This document shows, one piece after another, positions 1-7,590 of a stretch of 64,000 nucleotides of DNA. The position numbers and the translations under genes are program-made. Under the pieces are notes generated by a model. It made no database searches. It had not been told where the DNA came from and was given only the letters and a program-made list of their open reading frames with translations. Positions within the stretch are counted from its first letter, which is position 1. Every line of letters begins with the position of its first letter. The DNA lies in NCBI RefSeq assembly GCF_019352175.1, contig NZ_JACBYI010000002.1, forward strand, positions 1-64,000. The letters run 5' to 3'. Source of the stretch: Paenibacillus sp. S150. Its GTDB lineage: Bacteria > Bacillota > Bacilli > Paenibacillales > Paenibacillaceae.

Positions 1-32
1 CGGCTGATTCGTCGAATGTCTTCGGGACTCAT
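1..32 (-). CDS. 5' end of a leftward gene (partial)
   Basis: On the minus strand an ATG at 32-30 is preceded by a GGAGGAG ribosome site (complement of about 42-48) at a suitable distance. Ten codons are visible, reading MSPEDIRRIS, before the window ends. The product cannot be recognised from ten residues. The call rests only on the ribosome site and open frame. Confidence 0.45.
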   Translation of the reverse strand, partial: MSPEDIRRIS

Positions 33-116
33 TTCTGCTCTCCTCCTTCCAGCTAGGTATATATATGTTTAGAGTATTATTTACCCATTATCTGGATGGG
101 GGTAACAGAGAGGACC

Positions 117-347
117 TAAGTAGTTACACTTTTTCCCACTAGGGATGATCCAGTATCCGAATGCGCTACCTTAGTTGTACTTTTTCCACTAAAATGGTTG
201 CCCGGGATCGATCAGGTATCCTTTTTTCCACTAACACTTGCGAAAAAGCGGCTGGCGGAATATGAAGAGACCTTATCCACTTGGCTTCCCGCCTGGCTTC
301 AGCAGCCGGCCTTACACTTGAAATGCAAACAGCTGCGCTGCGTGCAC
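117..347. repeat. Dispersed repeat family R, copy R1 (partial, diverged)
   Basis: This stretch carries two partial copies of the 51-bp unit TTAGTTGTACTTTTTCCCAC and the downstream block ending in GAAATGCAAACAGCTGCGCT. Both are also found at 4.3-5.1 kb and 52.5-53.3 kb. The middle part is shortened and altered relative to those copies. No convincing gene lies here; short open frames containing LTLEMQTAAL are translations of the repeat. The rest of 33-524 holds only an AT-rich stretch at about 60-90 and the leader of the helicase gene. Confidence 0.8.
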
Positions 348-524
348 TGTCTAAAAACGAGTATGGAATTAAATATCCTGGTTGGCGGGGTTATTTTATA
401 TGCAAATGTGTGGTATCATTATGTGTTATGACTTACATCTGCGCTATGTGGAGACGCAGGCATAAGCTGAATTTCATTCGTTCAATGATCCGAAAATATA
501 TGTACCTAAAATTAAGGAGACAAC

Positions 525-2102
525 ATGACTTTTAATGATTTGAATTTGATCCCAGCGATTCTCAAGGCGTTAAGCCAGGAAAATTATACATCACCCACCC
601 CAATTCAGGAGGAATCGATTCCTGCGGCTCTGGCCGGCAGAGACGTCCTTGGCTGCGCACAGACCGGAACAGGCAAAACTGCGGCATTTTCCTTGCCGAT
701 TATTCAGCTGCTTAGCCAGCAGCCGGCCAGCGGCAAACGCCGGATCCGTTCACTGATTCTCACACCGACAAGAGAGCTTGCCCTGCAAATCTCGGAAAAT
801 ATTCAGGCCTACAGCAAGTTCACCAATATCCGTTCAACAGCCATTGTTGGCGGCGTATCGCAAAAAGCCCAGGAGCGGGCATTAAGCCAGGGTGCGGACA
901 TCCTGATTGCCACACCGGGCCGGCTCATCGACCTGATTACCCAGAAGCATGTCGATCTGCAGTATGTGCAGATTCTGGTGCTGGATGAAGCGGACCGCAT
1001 GCTGGACATGGGCTTCATTCATGATGTGAAACGGATTATAGCCAAAATGCCAGGCAAAAAACAAACGCTGTTCTTTTCGGCAACGATGCCGACAGAAATT
1101 TCGAATTTGATCAAAACGCTGCTGGTGAATCCGGTTAAGATCGAGATTACCCCGGTTTCCTCAACGGTGGACAGAATTGAGCAGTCGATCTATCTGCTGG
1201 AGAACGGCAATAAACAAAATCAGTTGAACCGCCTGCTGCAGGATAAATCGATTGTGTCGGCGCTGGTCTTTACCCGCACCAAACGCGGTGCTGACCGGGT
1301 TACCCGCGATTTGACCCGAATCAATATTACCGCCCAAGCGATTCACGGCAACAAATCGCAGAATGACCGGCAAAATGCGCTGCGCAATTTCAAGAGCGGA
1401 GCTACCCGCGTGCTCGTTGCAACGGACATTGCCGCCCGGGGCATTGATATTGACGAGCTGTCGCATGTCATCAACTTCAACCTGCCGAACATTCCGGAAA
1501 CCTATGTTCACCGCATCGGCCGCACCGGCCGTGCCGGAATGAGCGGAATCGCAATTTCTCTGTGCGAGGCGGAGGAGATTCCGTACCTCAAGGATATTCA
1601 AAAGCTGATCGGCAAGACGATCCCTGAAGTGAAGGATCATGCGTATCCGATGTCCAAAAGCGCACAGGCCCTGCTGAATGAACGTCCCGCTAAAGCTCCG
1701 GCAAAACCGGCAGCGAAGGCGAAGACCAGTCCGGCGCGCAAGCCGAAGTCGGAGTGGTTCACACAAGGCGGCCGTCCGGGCAACGGGTCCGGCGGGAGCA
1801 AGGGCAGCGGCACAGGCGGCAGACCAAACGGGGAAGCGGCCCACAAAGCCGGAGCCGGTGCAAGACCCGCGGGTGCCACCGCCAGCGGGACAGGCCCGGG
1901 CAGCAGGCCAAGCGGCGGGAACGGCAGCGGAGCAGGCGCAAGCAGCCGCCCCGGCGGGGGCTACAGCGGCAGAACCGGTGAACGTGCCGGAGCCGCCGGA
2001 CAGAGCACCAGACCTGCCGGCAGCGAAGGCGGCAGACCGGGCAATAACCACAACAGCCGCACCGGCGGCAGGCCTGCCGCCAAAGCGGGCAGATCGCAGT
2101 AA
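525..2102 (+). CDS. DEAD-box ATP-dependent RNA helicase with Gly/Ala-rich tail
   Basis: Cytoplasmic ATP-dependent RNA helicase that unwinds RNA duplexes, probably in ribosome assembly, mRNA turnover or cold growth (family knowledge). All core motifs are visible: Q motif TPIQ (25-28), Walker A AQTGTGKT (45-52), PTRELAL (81-87), DEAD (154-157), SAT (185-187), VLVATDIAARGID (about 297-309) and HRIGRTGR (329-336). Residues from about 388 to 525 form a low-complexity tail rich in Gly, Arg, Ala, Ser and Pro, with repeated GGRP/GSRP units; such basic tails usually bind RNA. The tail has no separate domain. AAGGAG lies about 5 bases before the ATG. The gene is monocistronic and closed by a hairpin. 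The exact subfamily (CshA/RhlE-like) is not settled. Confidence 0.95.
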   Translation: MTFNDLNLIPAILKALSQENYTSPTPIQEESIPAALAGRDVLGCAQTGTGKTAAFSLPIIQLLSQQPASGKRRIRSLILTPTRELALQISENIQAYSKFTNIRSTAIVGGVSQKAQERALSQGADILIATPGRLIDLITQKHVDLQYVQILVLDEADRMLDMGFIHDVKRIIAKMPGKKQTLFFSATMPTEISNLIKTLLVNPVKIEITPVSSTVDRIEQSIYLLENGNKQNQLNRLLQDKSIVSALVFTRTKRGADRVTRDLTRINITAQAIHGNKSQNDRQNALRNFKSGATRVLVATDIAARGIDIDELSHVINFNLPNIPETYVHRIGRTGRAGMSGIAISLCEAEEIPYLKDIQKLIGKTIPEVKDHAYPMSKSAQALLNERPAKAPAKPAAKAKTSPARKPKSEWFTQGGRPGNGSGGSKGSGTGGRPNGEAAHKAGAGARPAGATASGTGPGSRPSGGNGSGAGASSRPGGGYSGRTGERAGAAGQSTRPAGSEGGRPGNNHNSRTGGRPAAKAGRSQ

Positions 2103-2127
2103 ACTGGGGCGTATAGATTTAGACCGC

Positions 2128-2156
2128 AGCCTCCCTGTCAGGGAGGCTGTTTTTTG
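2128..2156 (+). terminator. Intrinsic terminator after the helicase gene
   Basis: The stem CAGCCTCCCTG/CAGGGAGGCTG, with a very short loop, is followed by six T. It lies 26 bases after the stop codon. Confidence 0.9.
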
Positions 2157-2171
2157 CTGTCCGGGCAAGAA

Positions 2172-2326
2172 TTGCCGGATGTGGGCTACAAAGTCGGAAT
2201 GAGGTAAAAGTGCCTTTGATCCCGGCGGACGTAGGCTGGATGGAGGAATAAAAGGTAAAAGTGCCTTTGATTCCGGCAGATGTAGGCTACAAGGCGGAAT
2301 GAAGGTTAAAGGGCCTTTGAATATAC
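2172..2326. repeat. Three imperfect ~50-bp tandem repeats
   Basis: Three units of 50-51 bp share a GTAGGCT core (2181, 2231, 2282) followed about 28 bases later by GTAAAAGTGCCTTTGAT or a close variant. The repeats lie between the helicase terminator and the next gene and have no spacers. A similar CCCTTTGATTCCG piece occurs at about 31585. No gene was found in 2157-2477 apart from the leader of the next gene. Confidence 0.75.
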
Positions 2327-2477
2327 CGGGGAGTTTTGTTCTGCGCTGCGGCCGGGGAGCCGAGAGTTCGGGGGATTTTAAAACAAATCGTGCATTGCTC
2401 TTATATGAACTTCCAGCCTGAATTGATAATCTAGTAAAAGAGCAAGACATTAATGTTTCACAACAGGAGGGTTAACG

Positions 2478-3785
2478 ATGTTGAAATGGAAGCGTTCTCT
2501 TGCGGTTCTGATGGCCATCGCGCTGACGGGCTCGCTGGCTGCTTGCGGGAATGGAGAAAAGACACCAAACAGTGCAGACTCCACAGGCAACACTGCGGCG
2601 GCAGAGGGACAGCCGGTGAAGCTGCGGATCATGTGGTGGGGGGCGCAGGAGCGCCATGAGGCCACGCTGGCGGCACTGGAGTTGTACACCCGGAATCACC
2701 CGGATATCACCTTTGAACCGGAGTATTCCGGTATGGAAGGATACCTGGACAAATTGTCCACCCAGGCTGCGGCGAACAATGCCCCTGATCTTATTCAGCT
2801 GGACCCGGGCTGGGCTCCGGATTGGGCAGGCCGCAATCAGCTTGCCGAGCTGTCGCCGGAGGTGGACGTCAGCCAGATTGATGCCAAGCTGCTGGCCGGC
2901 GGTCAAGCGGATGGCAAGCAGTATGCAGTGCCGCTGGGCTCGGTAGCCTACGGGATGATTTATGATAAGGCCTCATTGGAGAAGCTGGGAATTCAGGCGC
3001 CGGTGAATGGCTGGAGCTGGGATGATTTCTTCGCACTCGCCAAGGAATCCAAAGGCAAACTGCCGAGCGGCCAATATTTCTCGCAGGATTTAGCTGGTGA
3101 CTATTTCGCCTATTCCGCATTTCAGTACAGCAAAGCCAAAGGCATGGTAATTACAGAGGATGGCCATTTCAATATTGACCAGGCTACTTTTCTGGAATGG
3201 ACCAAGAACTTCGAAGAGCTGCGCAAGGATGGAATTGTTCCTCCCGCAGATGTGAATGCCTCGGATAAACAATTTGATCCGCAAATGGATTTGATGGTGG
3301 CGGGGAAGATCATCTTCCGTCTGAGCTTCTCCAATAACTACGGCACCTGGGACAGCTTGAAGCCGGGGGCCTATGGGCTGGTGACCATGCCGCGTTCACA
3401 AGAAGCGGGCGGCTGGCTCAAGCCTTCCATGTATCTGGCTGTTTCTTCAGGCTCGAAGAATCAAGCGGAAGCCAAGAAGTTCATCAACTGGCTGGTAAAT
3501 GATCCCGAGGCAGCACAGGTCCTGAAGACATCACGCGGGTTGCCTGTAAATAAGCAGAACGCCGCAGCATTGATATCGTCAATGAGTGAGGCGGATAAGG
3601 TCGGCATGGAACTTCTGCAGGCTACGGAAAAGGATGGGCAGACCTGGAGCGCCGGTGCGGGCGGCTGGACCAATTATATTGATAAGGACTGGACCCTTAT
3701 CCGTGACCAGCTCAGCTTCAACAAAATAACGCCGGAAAAAGCCTATGAGGAGCTGAAGACCGCAGCCCGGGCCTACGAAAAATAA
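2478..3785 (+). CDS. Sugar ABC transporter substrate-binding lipoprotein
   Basis: Extracellular solute-binding protein of a CUT1-type sugar importer, anchored as a lipoprotein. The N-terminus has two basic residues, a hydrophobic stretch and a lipobox SLAAC with Cys23. The mature part has family-1 binding-protein features such as DLIQLDPGWAPDW and ARAYEK at the end. Length (435) is typical. GGAGG precedes the ATG. Its likely permeases are at 5753-7554, but about 2 kb of repeat sequence and an opposite-strand gene separate them, which is unusual for this gene order. The ligand is unknown; the neighbouring oxidoreductases suggest an inositol-like or modified sugar, which is inference only. Confidence 0.93.
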   Translation: MLKWKRSLAVLMAIALTGSLAACGNGEKTPNSADSTGNTAAAEGQPVKLRIMWWGAQERHEATLAALELYTRNHPDITFEPEYSGMEGYLDKLSTQAAANNAPDLIQLDPGWAPDWAGRNQLAELSPEVDVSQIDAKLLAGGQADGKQYAVPLGSVAYGMIYDKASLEKLGIQAPVNGWSWDDFFALAKESKGKLPSGQYFSQDLAGDYFAYSAFQYSKAKGMVITEDGHFNIDQATFLEWTKNFEELRKDGIVPPADVNASDKQFDPQMDLMVAGKIIFRLSFSNNYGTWDSLKPGAYGLVTMPRSQEAGGWLKPSMYLAVSSGSKNQAEAKKFINWLVNDPEAAQVLKTSRGLPVNKQNAAALISSMSEADKVGMELLQATEKDGQTWSAGAGGWTNYIDKDWTLIRDQLSFNKITPEKAYEELKTAARAYEK

Positions 3786-3871
3786 ACGGCGAATCCAGGC
3801 CCGGCACCCTTGCTCTCCAGATGGCATTGCCTGGCGGCAGCAGGCGGGAGGGAAGGCTTGATTTTGGGGAA

Positions 3872-3903
3872 AGCAGTGGAGACCGGCGCCGCTGCTTTTT
3901 TTG
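3872..3903 (+). terminator. Intrinsic terminator after the binding-protein gene
   Basis: AGCAGTGG pairs with CCGCTGCT (one G-U pair) and is followed by a run of seven T. The repeat copy R2 begins at this T run, as copy R5 does at 52.5 kb. Confidence 0.75.
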
Positions 3904-5083
3904 CTGTTTAGGAAATTATGCTTCTTGTCAACTGTAGATAAGGTAGGTATGAAGTTAGGGGAAAATTATAATGCGTCTTAGTCGTGCTGAATCGTACTGA
4001 GCCGTGCTGAGTTTGCTGAGTCTGCAGAGTTTGCTGAATGGTGCTGAGTTTCCTGAGCCGTGCGGAGTCTGTGGGTTCTATGTTTTGCAGGAGGAAGCGG
4101 GAATAGAGCGGGTCCAACCGAGGCCGCTACCGGGGCAGGGACGTGAAGTGGAATGGAGTGAATGAAGTGGAATTCGTAAGAATTAGTACGCTTAATTGGA
4201 CGGGGAATTCTTAAAGGGATCGTGGGAAAAAGCTGTCTCCATCTAAAAAGTAGGGACCGGCACTAAGTGCGGACATAGCGGAGGGTCAGAGGAATTCCGG
4301 AGAAACGATAGTGTTCGCTTTTAAAGACCGGTTTCAACCAGTAATCTTATTCCCAATCAGGAAACCGGGCTTTAGCAGCGGGATCGGAAGAACCCCCTGA
4401 ACCCGCAGCGGACTTCATTCACCTCGTCAACCGCTGATTTTGGTTTTGAGCCAAAAAGGTAATTTAATGTGAATGGAACCGGCGAACCTGAAAAACGCTG
4501 ATGGAACGCAAGGAGGTTCATAGGGAACGGAAGCGAAGTGTAAAAAGTAACACTAATGGGCTGGAATTTTGGATTTAACGGGCTTTAGTGGGATTTTGTA
4601 CACTTAATAGAGGCCCGCTCCCCTCATACGGCTGATTTCAGCCGAATTAGTTGTACTTTTTCCCACTAGGGATGATCCGGAATCCGAATGCACTGCCTTA
4701 GTTGTACTTTTTCCCACTAGGGATGAATCAGGATCCGAATGCGCTGCCTTAGTTATCCTTTTTCCCACTAAGATGGCTGCCCTTTTTATGAATGTTTCAA
4801 GTTCATCATAATGTAGGCGTATTCCTCTGCAAGGGGGCGAAACGGATCGGTTAGGTATTCTTTTTCCCGCTAACGCAAGCGAAAAAGGGAAAGTAGGGAT
4901 TACGTTTCCTTATTCCACTTGGGCGTAGCCGCCGGGTCTGAGCAGGAAGATCTGGAGCGATCGGGGAGGAAGAGCTTCGGCCGGCCAGGGGAACCGGAGA
5001 GCCGGGGAACCGCAGCCGGCCTCACACCTGAAATGCAAACAGCTGCGCTGCCCGGTCAAGGACACATAGCCGTTTTGTTTTCT
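3895..5083. repeat. Dispersed repeat family R, copy R2 (long, with internal insertion)
   Basis: The copy starts with GTTTAGGAAATTATGCTTCT (3906) and resumes at about 4340 with AATCTTATTCCCAATCAGGA. It then runs to about 5083 in the same order as copy R5 (52512-53275). The block 3958-4337 is absent from R5, so it is an insertion here or a deletion there. The copy holds two full 51-bp units (4647-4697, 4698-4748), a partial third, and a long hairpin at about 4533-4603. No gene is credible in this 1.4-kb gap; the frame at 4919-5185 is repeat translation. Confidence 0.85.
3983..4071. repeat. Short decamer-like tandem repeat
   Basis: About eight to nine imperfect copies of a roughly 10-base word resembling CGTGCTGAGT follow one another, with variants such as CGTACTGAGC and TTGCTGAGTC. 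The tract lies inside the block that distinguishes copy R2 from copy R5. It looks like a simple-sequence tract that could vary in copy number. Confidence 0.65.
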
Positions 5084-5164
5084 CGGCAGCGGAATCAGGA
5101 GGCGTCAACGGCTGCCCCTCATTTTGACGAAACGCAAATAGTGCGTGCAACGGCAACCCTGTTT

Positions 5165-5536
5165 TTATTTCCGCCAAAAGGTTGAACAGTCTGCCTTATC
5201 CGCAATGTTAAACTCGATCATTTGCCCAAGCAAGGAGAAATCAACCGGACGATCCCACTGGATACGCACCAGCTGTTTGGTGTGATCATAGCCGGCACGC
5301 ACAATTATATCAGAAAAATAAATAATTCCGGCTCTTTCAGGGGCAACAGCCAAGTGTCGCCTGGCTACGCTAAAGCCAATAATAAATGTGCCGTGATCGG
5401 TAAACATGGGTTGATGCCAGGCGATTTTTGGCATTAAATTCGGAAAATTCTTAGTGACCCAAGCCAAAACTTCCTCCGTACGGGCCCGATGCTGCGGATT
5501 CTCAATATGCGCGAGGAAGTCTGCAAAAATTTCCAT
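5165..5536 (-). CDS. DUF1801 / YdhG-like small protein
   Basis: A 123-residue cytoplasmic protein starting MEIFADFLAHI, with the DUF1801 features MPKIAWHQPMF, AVAPERAGI and a C-terminal helix. Bacillus YdhG (Fra), a frataxin-like iron chaperone, belongs to this fold group (family knowledge); an iron role here is inference. GGAGG lies 8 bases before the ATG on the minus strand. It sits on the opposite strand between a binding-protein gene and permease genes that would normally be adjacent, so it may have arrived with the repeat-rich insertion. Confidence 0.8.
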   Translation of the reverse strand: MEIFADFLAHIENPQHRARTEEVLAWVTKNFPNLMPKIAWHQPMFTDHGTFIIGFSVARRHLAVAPERAGIIYFSDIIVRAGYDHTKQLVRIQWDRPVDFSLLGQMIEFNIADKADCSTFWRK

Positions 5537-5690
5537 GTCGTTGCCTCCAAAACCAAATTCGAACTATTTATAAATATAACCGTATCAACGAACGGTGAAA
5601 AGAAGCAACAGAAATGCCTGCTGCGGCATCCGGTTGATCCCTTTGCTTTTTTTTCGTGATATTTCAAAAGAATTCGAGGTTTTCCCTTCT

Positions 5691-5719
5691 TTAGCAGCGG
5701 CCGGGACGGCCCTTATACT
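5691..5719 (+). promoter_or_regulatory. Possible promoter for the permease operon
   Basis: TTAGCA, 17 bases, then TATACT lies 34 bases before the start codon at 5753. The -35 is poor. An alternative -10 is TATAAA at 5725. Confidence 0.4.
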
Positions 5720-5752
5720 TAAACTATAAATCTATGATATGAGGTGACACAG

Positions 5753-6715
5753 ATGATTCGTTCCACGGCCGTTACTGCAGCAGGCGCTGCGAAGGCCAGC
5801 AAAATCCGTGCCAAGCGAAGCAGATGGAACGCTCCCCTTGCGGGCTACTTGTTCATTTCCCCCTGGCTTCTTGGTTTTGTCTGTCTTACGGCATACCCGC
5901 TGCTGCTGTCGCTCTATTACTCTTTCACAAACTACACATTGATGGAGCCGATTGAGTGGGTGGGTACGCGCAATTATGAGCTTATTTTTACAGCTGATTC
6001 GAAATTCAGCCAATCGGTGAAGGTAACCTTCATGTATGTTGCCGCCTCGGTTCCATTGAAGCTCGCCGCTGCACTTGTGGTGGCGCTGATTCTAAACAAA
6101 GCGCTGAAGGGCATCACCTTTTACCGCACGGCGATTTACTTTCCTTCACTGATCGGGGGGAGCATTGCGGTATCCCTGCTGTGGCGGAATATTTTCGGCG
6201 TGGACGGGATATTCAACAAAATTATCGGTGTGTTCGGCATTGCAGGCAAAGGCTGGATTACCAACCCCGGGACGGCGCTGTGGACATTGATTCTGCTGAC
6301 CGTATGGCAGTTCGGCTCCACCATGGTCATTTTTCTTGCCGGCCTGAAACAGATTCCAAATGATCTGTATGAGGCATCATCGGTGGATGGCGCGGGACGC
6401 TTCAGACAATTCATCAGCGTTACACTGCCGATGCTGTCGCCCATTTTGTATTTCAACCTCATCATGGCCGTCATCGGGGCCTTCCAGATGTTCACCTCAG
6501 CGTTTGTCATTACCAACGGAGGGCCGATGAATTCTACCTATGTCTATGCCCTGTATTTGTACGAACGCGCTTTCAGCCGGTATCAGCTGGGGTATTCCTC
6601 GGCTCTGGCCTGGATCATGCTGGTGATGATCGTTCTGGCAACGGTAATAATCGCCTTTTCCGCAAAATACTGGGTGTTTTATGAAACGGACACTGGAGGG
6701 AGAAAACGCAAATGA
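5753..6715 (+). CDS. Sugar ABC transporter permease (MalF-like)
   Basis: Integral membrane subunit of a CUT1 sugar importer with six predicted membrane segments. The first segment follows a basic N-terminus (YLFISPWLLGFVCLTAYPLL). The cytoplasmic EAA loop reads LYEASSVDGAGRFRQF, the site that docks the ATPase. The ATG at 5753 is chosen because GAGGTG lies 6 bases upstream; the GTG at 5744 is part of that ribosome site. Its stop overlaps the next start by four bases (ATGA), so the two permeases are translationally coupled. No ATPase gene is present in the cluster. Confidence 0.93.
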   Translation: MIRSTAVTAAGAAKASKIRAKRSRWNAPLAGYLFISPWLLGFVCLTAYPLLLSLYYSFTNYTLMEPIEWVGTRNYELIFTADSKFSQSVKVTFMYVAASVPLKLAAALVVALILNKALKGITFYRTAIYFPSLIGGSIAVSLLWRNIFGVDGIFNKIIGVFGIAGKGWITNPGTALWTLILLTVWQFGSTMVIFLAGLKQIPNDLYEASSVDGAGRFRQFISVTLPMLSPILYFNLIMAVIGAFQMFTSAFVITNGGPMNSTYVYALYLYERAFSRYQLGYSSALAWIMLVMIVLATVIIAFSAKYWVFYETDTGGRKRK

Positions 6716-7554
6716 GCAAACGAATGAAATTAGCCATCCGCCATATTTTTATGATTCTGTTCAGTGCGGTGATGGTCTATCCGGTACTGTGGTGGGTAGG
6801 CGCTTCGCTTAAGACGAACAGTGAGCTGAGCTCCCCGAATATATTCCCCGCCTCGCCCAATTGGAGCAACTTCTCCAAAGGCTGGAATTCGGTTCCCGGA
6901 CATTCCTTCTCGGACTTCTATCTGAATACGTTTGGGCTGGAACTTGCCGTCCTGATTGCCACGCTGGCCTCCTGCACACTTGTGGCCTTCGGGTTCGCCA
7001 GACTGGACTTTCCGCTCAAGGGCTTCTGGTTCTCCCTGCTGATGCTGACCCTGATGATGCCCGGCCAGGTGCTGATTATCCCGCAGTATGCGCTCTTTTA
7101 TCAGCTGGGCTGGGTCAACACTTATCTTCCGTTTATTGTGCCGCATTTGCTGGCCAGCGGTGCGGGCGGCACGTTCTTTGTTTTCCTGCTGATCCAGTTT
7201 ATCCGCGGCATTCCGCGCGAGCTTGATGAGTCGGCCAAAATCGACGGCTGCTCGTGGTTCGGCATCTTCCGGCGCATCGTGCTGCCCTTGACCAAACCGG
7301 CGATTGTCACCGTGATGATCTTTTGCTTCTTATGGAATTGGGACGATTTCCTTGGACATCTGCTCTATCTGAATTCCGTGGACAAATATACAGTTGGATT
7401 GGCGCTGCGCATGATCAACGATTCCCAATCGGCACAGCAATGGGGGCAGCTGCTGGCAATGTCCCTGGTCTCCATTCTTCCGGCGACGCTGGTTTTTATG
7501 TTCCTCCAGAAGTATTTTGTCGAAGGGATTGCCACAACGGGAATAAAAGGATAA
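6712..7554 (+). CDS. Sugar ABC transporter permease (MalG-like)
   Basis: Second permease of the importer, 280 residues with six predicted membrane segments and the EAA loop ELDESAKIDGCSWFGIF. It ends with the YFVEGIATTGIKG tail typical of MalG-type subunits. The start overlaps the preceding stop. It pairs with the permease at 5753 and probably with the lipoprotein at 2478. The kinase gene follows after 36 bases, so permeases and regulators are probably co-transcribed. Confidence 0.94.
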   Translation: MSKRMKLAIRHIFMILFSAVMVYPVLWWVGASLKTNSELSSPNIFPASPNWSNFSKGWNSVPGHSFSDFYLNTFGLELAVLIATLASCTLVAFGFARLDFPLKGFWFSLLMLTLMMPGQVLIIPQYALFYQLGWVNTYLPFIVPHLLASGAGGTFFVFLLIQFIRGIPRELDESAKIDGCSWFGIFRRIVLPLTKPAIVTVMIFCFLWNWDDFLGHLLYLNSVDKYTVGLALRMINDSQSAQQWGQLLAMSLVSILPATLVFMFLQKYFVEGIATTGIKG

Positions 7555-7590
7555 GATGGGGGCGATTATGATCGGGACGGAGAGAGCGGC

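Noticed and set aside
281..535. Possible small protein MASRLASAAGLTLEMQTAAL
   Set aside because: The peptide comes from repeat family R and recurs at 4919-5185, with no ribosome site or conserved length.
1161..2450. Long minus-strand open frame (429 codons) opposite the helicase gene
   Set aside because: It is antisense to the conserved helicase, has low-complexity composition from the Gly-rich tail, and spans the terminator and tandem repeats.
4647..4780. 51-bp tandem units as a CRISPR array
   Set aside because: The units adjoin without unique spacers, and no cas gene is nearby.
4919..5185. 88-codon frame in repeat R2
   Set aside because: It lies in the repeat, its reading is altered in R5, and it lacks a ribosome site.
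5744..5746. GTG start for the first permease
   Set aside because: It is part of the GAGGTG ribosome site of the better ATG at 5753.
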